Assembly: GCA_918807975.1 (NCBI GenBank)
Contig: OU964934.1
Location: forward strand, 16,740,001 to 16,804,000
Direction of reading: 5' to 3'
DNA from: Aplidium turbinatum
Taxonomy: Eukaryota > Chordata > Ascidiacea > Aplousobranchia > Polyclinidae
Length of the DNA: 64,000 nucleotides
Positions 55,920 to 64,000 of this stretch are shown here, piece after piece (position 1 is the stretch's first letter; the number at the start of each line of letters is the position of its first letter). Both the position numbers and the translations under genes were made by a program. The notes beneath the pieces were generated by a model. It was not told the DNA's origin and ran no database searches. It worked only from the letters and a program-made list of their open reading frames with translations.

Positions 55920-57823
55920 CAGGCCCGCAACCAGCAAGTATTTTCGGGGGGGGGCATTTAATTTTTATCAAAGAACAAACATTAAAATGATGCATTGTGA
56001 CATTTAAGATGATGCATTGATGCATTAAAATGATGCATTGTGACATTTAAGATGATGCATTGATGCATTAAAATGATGCATTGTGACATTTTTATAAGTT
56101 ATGTCCACGACCATTGATAAGGGACAAGAGTGCGTGGCACTACCATGTTACGGTTCAGTGGTCATAACTTATGTCAATCACGTTTTTGTTTAGTACAGCA
56201 TTAAAGGAAACTAGCTTTTGTAACCTTTTCTCATTTAGCTATGACTACACAAGGAAGAAAATTACGATAATACAGTAGGCTAATGTGTTCAGTCGATTAC
56301 AAATAAAATACAATATCTGTAGGCTACGAACTGCATTGGCACGACTGGAGTCATAAATTAATCAATAACATATATTTACATCAACATAAACAAACAGATA
56401 CATATGACTAAACTCAACACGGTAATTACAAATTACAATCCTGAAACATTTTGTTGGCTCAACAAGTTTTTATGTTTGTAGGCCCAAAGAAGTTGACTTT
56501 GCAAATGCAAAATGACATTTTAATTTAGAGCATAATGTCTAACTTTCTATTTGATTTGGCAAGTTCGTTTAACACCAATTTCGCGCTTGGAATTTGAGTA
56601 CGATGGATTTGCATGAGAGCTAGTCCAGAAAGCCTGTCGTGCCCCATAGTGCTTCTAAGGTAACTTTTCTAAATGTTCTTTCTGCAGAAGCAGTTGTGAC
56701 TGGAAGTGTAGCTAAAATCATCAAGAGTTTGTAAATGTTTGGATAAAACTCTTTTTGGGATTCTATTGCTAAGACCGCATCAATCGCTCTTGCTGGCCTT
56801 TCACTTTCAAGAATTCGTTCTCACTTAATTTTTCACCTGGCAAGTTTATCTATCATGGCTTTGCAGTCAATGTCTCCTTTGTAAAATTGTACTGTATTGT
56901 CAATGTCACTATACCTCGTTGAAGCGACATTTCTAGGCACAATGAGTTGAATTTGGGCAGCTGTTTTAAAATGCTCATGAAATCTTCCAATGAAATCTTC
57001 GTATGGCTGTACGTGTACGACGTACATATTCATAGTACATTTCATACTGCATAGACATAGGCGTAGCCAGGGGGGCGAAAGGGGCCATGGCCCCCCAAAT
57101 TTTCAAAGTTTGGATTCCGAAGTTGAGCCCTTTGTTGAAAATATAATAAAATTTGTAGAAACTTATAACGTTTTCCAGGTCATCTGGCTATTAACACCAC
57201 CAAGGACTTGTTTTAGACACACAGAAAGACACCAATAAATTTTGCCAATCGTAAATCGGGCAAAATTTACGCGATTTACGTTTCTTTTAACTAATTTGTG
57301 GAAGCAATTTCAGAATCGCTTACTCTGTTATGTTTTTGTAAAGTTTTTGTGTAGCTGAGTTCTTGGTGTTCTCTAATTTTAGCCGCAGGTTTAGCCCGTT
57401 CGTGTGTAACAGCTACCTTTAATAAGTTAATAGCTGTTTATCTGCTAACTTAATAAATTTCATACAAATTACCCTAAAAGTGATTCCAGAAAACGATATA
57501 ATCCATTATTTGAGTGTAATTTTGCAAAAATTTTCCGGGGGAGCATGCCCCCGGACCCCCCTAGAATACGCCTGCCTTCGGCACGCTCTTACACCCCACC
57601 AGTTTTATTGCTTCTCTTGCTCAACCCACCAGGATACGCCACTGCACATCAGATGGCGATGGCTTAAATCAAACACTTTGTCGTTCTCTTCAATTCATCA
57701 AATGTTTGGCCCACCCCAAAAAATTTTTTCTGGCTACGCCTATGTGCATAGAACGCTTAAAAATTTTTTAAAAATTTCGGGGGGGGCAAATGCCCTCAAT
57801 GCCCCCCCCTGGTTGCGGGCTTG
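55920..57823 (-). mobile_element. hAT element, 1.9 kb, copy 2, nearly identical
   Basis: It matches copy 1 (37687-39605) almost base for base. The visible differences are a 16-bp deletion near 56669 that removes caagcgtcgtagac and adjoining bases, one extra G near the left end and a few substitutions. It has an exact 8-bp target duplication ttcagatg (55912-55919 and 57824-57831). It is inserted in a short remnant of the catggccacctggagat MITE (55892-55919 plus 57832-57853). Confidence 0.9.
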
Positions 57824-57868
57824 TTCAGATGTATATCTTTAAGTGGCCATGGCGTAACGTAAATACCA

Positions 57869-57967
57869 CCCAGACAGCCACTTTATCTGGTTCAGATCTT
57901 TACCAAATCGGGTATGGATCTGACTAGATCTTTATCAAATCTTGACCAGATAAAGTGGCTGTCTGGG
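57869..57967. mobile_element. Palindromic MITE with cccagacagccactttatct ends
   Basis: The left end cccagacagccactttatct and the right end complement form a near-perfect foldback over the 99-bp element. Only the outer cccagacagc is shared with the small MITE family at 61778-61863. It lies directly upstream of the truncated A-exon end at 57998. Confidence 0.7.
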
Positions 57968-58286
57968 AAACGTTTTATATGAAGCTGACCAATCGACCGA
58001 TCGTTGACCAATCTACAGTATGTTTTTTTCGTTTTTTGTTGTGTTTTTTTTCAGCACCATGTTTGAAACCCGCACATAAAAATACAAGCTTGGGAATGGC
58101 AAAGTTTGGCTCTCCCAAGCTTAAAATATTCTTCAAACCTCTATTTCATTATCAAATACATTCTTCGGCATACTTCTTTGTTCCACGCAAGGTCAAACCC
58201 ATTTCATTGTGCATTCTGCATGCACAAAAAAATGAAGCTTAGTTAACATTTTTAATACATTTTTTTTCAATTTTGTGTCTTTTCAG

Positions 58287-58375
58287 TGATGCTGCAGATT
58301 ACTTTGTGAAGGTGAGCCAAAATGCCATCAATCCAGTTCTGGACCCTCAATCTCAGCTCGATTGCTTTGGGATAT
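58287..58375 (+). CDS. Gene 2 first visible B exon, without A partner
   Basis: After cttttcag it reads DAADYFVKVSQNAINP and ends QLDCFGI; donor gtaaga. The place where its A exon should lie (57.9-58.05 kb) holds only a 3' A-exon end identical to that of the next domain, next to a MITE. Confidence 0.75.
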
Positions 58376-61300
58376 GTAAGAATACATACGTTGTAGTTAT
58401 ATTTTAAATGCAAAAAGGCATTGGCATTGTTCCCAGTTTAAAGGTTACATACGTTTGCTCTTGCAAACAGTCCAGGCTACTACTGTCGAAACAATTGCAT
58501 TTATTCGAACACAATATCATACTCCAGATGAGACCTGATTTGTGTCATTTTGCAGATTTTTGCGATTGTTAGTGTCCAATAGATATTTTCTAAATATCAG
58601 GTTTCTTCACTTTTTGCTGACTCGTATTATTAGGTCTATAAAAGCTTTTTGTTGCTTTGGGAAAGAAGTAAAACCGGGAAAAGTAAGTTAAAAAACTCTA
58701 AGACTGTTAGCAAGAGCCTAACTAAAAAGTTTCTTCGCTTTTCCAATCCTTGTAAGCTAAAGTTGAAATTCATTGTGCCACCTTCGAAAGGGTGTAAAAA
58801 AGATGTTAAAACAAGATTTTTAAACAGTTGCTATATGTTGGCAAAATCTGGAAACGTCTTGCAGAAACAAATCAAGCATTTGCTCTAGGTAGCTATAGGC
58901 TACGTGTAGCAATCCTAAAACCATTTCATTCAACCTGTGTCGTTTAGCACACGCATTAAATGCAGCCTTTTAGTACAAAGTTTTAGTTGATCTTGTATCT
59001 CTTTGCCTGTATGCTTTATTGATGCTCTTGATGGCTAACAGAAGTTTGCACTTTCAGTATCATTTGTTCTTGTGAGACTTCCCATACAGTGCACAATATG
59101 GCACTCTGCAGGTTGAACTAGGGTCATAATTTTCACTATGGATAAAATCTATATTATTGCAATGCAAACACAAAGCAAAAGATAACCAAACATATTACTA
59201 ATTTGGTTTGTTTTAGCAAGGCATTATTTTGTGAACATTTTCTGTTGATATAAACTTTCGTAATGGTGAATTGTTACGTGTTTTGAAGAAATTTTTTGCT
59301 TGGATGTCTATCATTTGGATGGTAATATTAGCTCGAAAGTAGCTCAAAATATACAAAAAGACTACTACTATTCAAACTATCAATTTATACTGGCGATTTT
59401 GACTGCAATCAAGCGTAGCAGATCGGCCTCTAGTCAATTTTGAAGCTTGCACGTTGGCATGGCCTGTGTATACAGGTCGCCATGGCATAAAATATTGTAA
59501 TTGATGAATTGTTGTCTTTTGAAGCGTTTTTGCTTGGATGCACAAGCTACCACGGCCCCCATAGTCAGAGATGCATGGCCAATGTATGGGAAAGCGTTGG
59601 TTGCGTGTCGCAAGGGTATGATGCTCCATCGAATGTGACCGGGTCAAGGCATACCGTTCGATCGTTGACCAATCTACAGTATGTTTTTTTCGTTTTTTGT
59701 TGTGTTTTTTTTCAGTAAAGTAACAGTAGAAAGTACCATTCACAAACAGCGAAACTCGATCTATTACACTGTGTTACTTGAATTTTTGCAATTTGCAGTG
59801 CCACGTTTTGTAAATCAATACAATGTAAGGAGAATTGAAAATGACTTATAAAATGCGATTTTGTTTCTTCAGTATAAATTTCGTAACCTTGTTACGAGCG
59901 ATATGATTTTATGTTGTTACTGAAGTTATTGAAATCTTTTTATTATCTACTTGGTTGGTTGATGGAATGTTTAACATCGGACTGAAAAGTCTCTTAGAAA
60001 GCTTAATTGTGATAGAGAAAGACAAGTTTAAACCAAGGGAACCAAGACAACGGAACAAATTCTAACCTTTTCAACGTTGCATGTCCTCTCTAAAAAAAGC
60101 ACTTCATTGGAAAAGGAATTGATTACTTTTTCTGACAAAAAGTTTTATTAGTGTATAATTTAATAGGTAGACATAATAGACTTAGTTGCTGAAACAAAGG
60201 CGGCCAAATGAAAGGAGATGATCACTTTCATTATCGCCAGGAAGCGCTTAGTAAACAATAAGAAACTCATTTTTTCACCCCCGATACTCAGGGACCATAT
60301 GAAACTACCCTTATCTGCGTAGGCCTACCTTAAATCATAATATTTTTTTAACATCACAGTGAACTTCAAGACAAGTTTTTCAAGGTATTTCAAAGAGCCT
60401 CCAAGCATCCTTATAGACAAGATCAACTAAACTGCTTCGGAATGCGTGAGGGCCAATTTGTTGATTGCTTGTTATTATAGCCTACTCATTGACGATATTT
60501 CTCAATAGTGATGGACCAACGCTTCCGAGTCAGTGGGGTACAGTTCACTGCTACGCCGCTAAGCTCACTTTAGGAAAACGCCAAAGTTTTTTTAATTTAA
60601 ACCATCCCGTATCCAACTATGCTTTCTCCTGGCAATCCAGCTCATAATTTTCGTTTGCGGAGCCAACTTTTTTTTAGCCATTCAACACCAGTCCGAATAT
60701 CAACTGCATTGAAATCAAAGGCCAACAATAGTCTTAAAATGAGTTGCATTACTTGTTGGCTTGTTTCTTATTAAAATTCTACTACCTACTTGGCCTTCTA
60801 ACGTCGAATTGGTAGCTATTGGGTCATAGAGCTATTTGAAAATATTGTCCAATTTCATATTATGAATCGTTGGTTTGTTGCAAAGAAGCATAGTTAGCGT
60901 TTCTCAAGTTTCTTGAGACCAGAACAAAAAAGTTTAAGAATCATTGGTATGGAGATCGTGACGTCAGTATTCGATAGTTTTGCAAGTTTTAAAAATTTTG
61001 AACTTTCACCATTATAGTGATTTCTTAGGCTAAAAAACAAATTGACATATTGCTAAAATTGTACCTTAGTGAATTTAGCCACAGGATTCATTGGTGTTCA
61101 TGATATGCTGTGTTGAATGTTGATGCAATGCTAATTGCCAATTCATTTTCATTTTATTGTGCTTTTCAGATATTCCAAAGCCTTGTGTTGGTTATAAGGG
61201 GCCGCATTCCACAGAATGCTACTTCGCCATGTGGATAAAGGTCGGCTGCAAAGAAACAGGTTGGGGTGCGCCGTGCAACTTGACCACGTCACAGAACGCT

Positions 61301-64000
61301 TCATTGAATAGAATGAATATAGCGTATGTCCGATTGTTTGTTGAATTACCTATTTGGCCCTCCGACTATTCAATCTACCTTATCTTACATGTAAATTTGT
61401 GTCAAATATGTTACATATTATTATTTAACTTTTGAAAGCAAACTTACCATTTTTAGGCTAATATCTGTTTCTTAATTTTTTAAATTTTTAATCACTTAAG
61501 TTTTGTCCGTTTTAATGAAATATATTACTTTCTTTATTGGTTCGCTTAAGTTCAAACTCAAAACAAAACTCCATTACAAGTTTATTCAAGCACCGGTCAT
61601 GGAAATAATCTTCACATTCCAGTGTGTCTTGATTCAACATTGATCAGATGGTACATTGGTCAACTTTCCATTAACTGCGTTTCAATTGGAACTTCGAAAT
61701 TAAAAATACTGTCCGACAAATCGCATATTTAACTTGGAAAAAAACATCTCCTTCAATTGGTCTCATGTAGCTCTATTCCCAGACAGCAAATCAGCCATTT
61801 TTACATTGATTCAACGTCTGCAGACATTACATCAATGTAAAAAATGACTTATTTGTTGTCTGGAATTGTCTAATTATGCCAATGATTTACAATTTTTGAA
61901 CTTCATGTGATAGAACAGATGATATAATTTATCCATTGTGCAAATAGACCTGTCTCTACACTCAATTTATAAACCATCTATTTTGCTGTCATAATTATGA
62001 TTATGATTATTAATCAAGGTCATAATCCATTTGTTGCAGAGACGTGAAGAGACATATGGAAAGTATTATCGCATCCGCCGTGGAGCCAACTTTAGATGGG
62101 CTATCACAACTCAGATGCTTTGGTCTTAGTAAGAAAATAAGTTTTCGTGTGTCGTGACTAAAATGCAGGGCTGTGGCGTTGGGTGAAAAATATACGACTC
62201 CGACTTGTCGGTTTATAACTGGACGACTCCGGACATTTCAAAATCCCCCCGAATCCACAACCCTGCAAATATCCCGATCTCACAAGATATCTAGGAGTGT
62301 TCCAAATGATAGATTTTGGGTTGATGGTTGGAAATCTTTATCCTCGGACTGAGAAAGTTTCTTTAAGAGCTTGATCCTGGCAGTTTCGCATAGGCTACTT
62401 GTACTTCTTTTTTTCTTTTGCAGAATTTCCATCTAACTGCCACAGCTATAGGGGTCCACACAAGAGAAATTGCTTGAAGCACTTTTGGACAGACTCTGGA
62501 TGCATTAACGCCGGTTGGTCACATCCCGACAACGCATCACAAGCAACGTATTATGCTTGGAGTAAAATGAACATAGTGTAAGTGTGTGAAAAAATACCTA
62601 AGTTGTATCATGCTTTGTACTCTGTGTGGAAGTGGGAAAGTTTCCGAATTTTCTCTCATGTTTGAATGAATTGATGTTAACGATTTCTCACAATGAAAAT
62701 TAAACCTCTTTGGTTTGTCATTGCAGTGTGAATGTACACAACAGGTCCCGAACAATTTGTTTTAGTATTGCAGCAAACAATGAACAAATATTGTCAACCA
62801 TATGAAAAGAACAGATTTCACTAGTCTACCTGAGATGTAGTGAAACCTCGTTAGAAATTTTATAACATTCTGGTGTTCGTGCTACTCCAAAGTAATCTAT
62901 TCAAGTTGGTTTTGTTCAATGCATTTCACTCACTTTGTTTTTGATAATGGGACAACCCACTAAACCAGTGGCAAATCCAAGGTAGGGGGGCGATTGGAGC
63001 GATTCCCCTTAAAACACAGAAAATTAAATTTGTTCACGGTGTATTTGCAAAGTTGGATTAATGTAGGCCAACACAGCATAGTGTTTTGTTGGAATCAACC
63101 CTTCCGGTCCCATCTAAAGCTACTTGCTCTACCTATATCTACACTGAACAAGTATTATTTACGATTCAACAAACAAAGCCGGGTGAACGAAACCAGACGG
63201 CTTTGTTTTAAATGTTTGGAAAACTATTGTAGGCTACTAACGAGTCGTGGCGGTAGTAATAGCTAACAGAACTTTTCTGGAGTGATTGGAGCAGGTTGGT
63301 TTTGAATCTTTATCCTTGGACTGACAAAGCCTTGATTGATTATTCCTGGTAGTTTCGCATACTTGTAGAGACTTTTGATGCAAGGTTGGTTACCGAGATT
63401 GACAGAGTGAAGTTTCCGATTGTTGAAGTATTGTTGCCGGGGAATTATTCCATTCATTCAGGCCTGAAATGCGTTGCTCAAGCGCACACCCCGAGAGTCA
63501 AACTTGCGCCGCGTGGTCTTGAGCTGGGCGCGTAACCACTGAGCTAACAGGTTTCGTTGAAAGTTTGATTCAGCCCATTGGTTCGTATACTCCGCTAATA
63601 TGTCGGTTTAATGTGCAGTAAAGTTGAAAAGAAAATTTATAGTATTACAAAATATAACGTGTCCTACTAGTTCATTCACGCCGCGCTGATAGGTGAGTTT
63701 CATTTTGCAGTGAGATGAAGAATGATATGCGTAAAATAAACTTGGATACTCAACCACCCATTCTCAGTCGCAAAGCTCAACTACACTGCTTTGGAATAGG
63801 TAAAACTTTATTAATACTTGTCTTGGAGTTACTCAATGTTCCAATTATGCTTTTTGTATAAATAGATCGTGTTTATTGAATCACATAAAAGACTATAAAA
63901 TGGTAGTAAATTGCTTTAGTACTCGTCACTATCCACTAAGATTTCAATTTATTTAGGTTCAATTTTTAGCAATGTTGGTCTTCAAACTAGCTAAACTTCA
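58287..64000 (+). CDS. Gene 2, second member of the tandem cysteine-domain family (continues past right edge)
   Basis: Seven exons are visible with the same phase pattern as gene 1: B 58287-58375, A 59525-59678, B 60360-60445, A 61170-61323, B 62040-62128, A 62424-62577, B 63711-63799. Each A exon has the [FI]P-C...GPHSxxC or GPHKxxC...WxxxGC pattern; each B exon ends C-F-G. All four cysteines are present in every complete domain, as in domains 1-8 of gene 1. The upstream start is not identified; the first B exon lacks a full A exon partner. Confidence 0.85.
58524..58885. mobile_element. Partial copy of the catggccacctggagat MITE
   Basis: From gacctgatttgtgtcatttt onward the sequence follows 25540-25750 in order: tgcagatttttgcgatt, ttttgttgctttgggaaag and aagtaagttaaaaaactcta. 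It is diverged and lacks a clear right end. It lies in an intron of gene 2. Confidence 0.6.
59525..60445 (+). CDS. Gene 2 domain (exons 59525-59678 and 60360-60445)
   Basis: The A exon follows cttttgaag and reads FLLGC, YHGPHSQRC, WESVGC and APSNVT; donor gtatgt. The B exon follows catcacag and ends QLNCFGM; donor gtgagg. All four cysteines are present. Confidence 0.85.
61170..62128 (+). CDS. Gene 2 domain (exons 61170-61323 and 62040-62128)
   Basis: The A exon follows cttttcag and reads IPKPC, YKGPHSTEC, WIKVGC and APCNLT, with one extra cysteine just before NLT; donor gtatgt. The B exon follows ttgcag and ends QLRCFGL; donor gtaaga. Confidence 0.86.
61778..61863. mobile_element. Small MITE, cccagacagc family, best-preserved copy
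   Basis: The left end cccagacagcaaatcagcca and the right end complement ccagacaacaaataagtca are inverted repeats extending about 35 bp. The centre is ttcaacgtctgcagacatta. It lies in the intron splitting the third domain of gene 2. Confidence 0.75.
62330..62397 (-). mobile_element. SINE family 2, tail fragment
   Basis: The run aaatctttatcctcggactg, then gatcctggcagtttcgcata, matches the tail of the SINE at 42930-43232. It lies only about 26 bases upstream of the A-exon start at 62424, close to the branch-point region. Confidence 0.7.
62424..63799 (+). CDS. Gene 2 domain (exons 62424-62577 and 63711-63799)
   Basis: The A exon follows ttttgcag and reads FPSNC, YRGPHKRNC, FWTDSGC and HPDNAS; donor gtaagt. 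The B exon follows ttttgcag and ends QLHCFGI; donor gtaaaa. The intron holds a SINE of family 2. The last exon is close to the right edge and the gene continues. Confidence 0.86.
63296..63551 (-). mobile_element. tRNA-derived SINE, family 2
   Basis: The minus strand head reads ctgttagctcagtggttacg with a degenerate B box (tttgactctcggggtg), followed by the shared body and tail. It matches 42930-43232 throughout and is inserted in an intron of gene 2. Confidence 0.8.

Noticed and set aside
57979-58242. Open frame beginning MKLTNRPIVDQST with a hydrophobic stretch, as a signal peptide exon for gene 2
   Set aside because: The hydrophobic part is the T-rich intron start duplicated from 59679-59715, and no donor in the right phase joins it to the B exon at 58287.

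Overview
The window is metazoan nuclear DNA. It is AT-rich, its genes are split by short introns (mostly 0.2-1 kb) with GT/AG borders, and introns and intergenic stretches are packed with small DNA transposons, SINEs and LINE 3' ends. The compact introns, frequent taggcctac-type words and gene content suggest a marine invertebrate chordate, most likely an ascidian, but no diagnostic marker gene is present and the species call is inference.

Region 1 (323-26007, + strand) is the 3' part of a large gene that enters from the left edge. It encodes at least 18 tandem copies of a cysteine domain of about 80 residues. Each copy is made by one A exon (phase 1 to 2, FPxxC...GPHSxxC...WxxxGC) and one B exon (phase 2 to 1, ending C[FY]G). 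After copy 18 come one exon with a single membrane span that carries a central lysine, and one exon with an 11-residue tail and stop. About 1,640 residues are visible. Copies 1-8 are one type. Copies 9-18 alternate strictly between a type lacking two cysteines (AGL...GFGM) and a divergent type, so that half grew as a two-domain (four-exon) unit. I do not recognise a named family.

Region 2 (26.0-43.4 kb) has no supported host gene. It holds a hAT element with an exact 8-bp target duplication, LINE and Penelope-like remnants, diverged segmental duplications, a 1.9-kb hAT element and a tRNA-derived SINE.

Region 3 (43386-55579, + strand) is a complete seven-exon rhodopsin-class GPCR of 383 residues with unusual DRY and CWxP positions. 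Its introns contain a Penelope-like element, a Mutator-like element and a hAT MITE.

Region 4 (55.6-64.0 kb) begins with a second, nearly identical copy of the 1.9-kb hAT element, nested in another MITE. It then enters a second gene of the repeat-domain family (58287 to beyond the right edge; four B exons and three A exons).

The most unusual points are the linked loss of two cysteines in alternating domains, the dimeric expansion, a hexapeptide-repeat insertion in one domain, the receptor-like membrane exon with mid-span lysine, and a hammerhead ribozyme-like motif in an intron.
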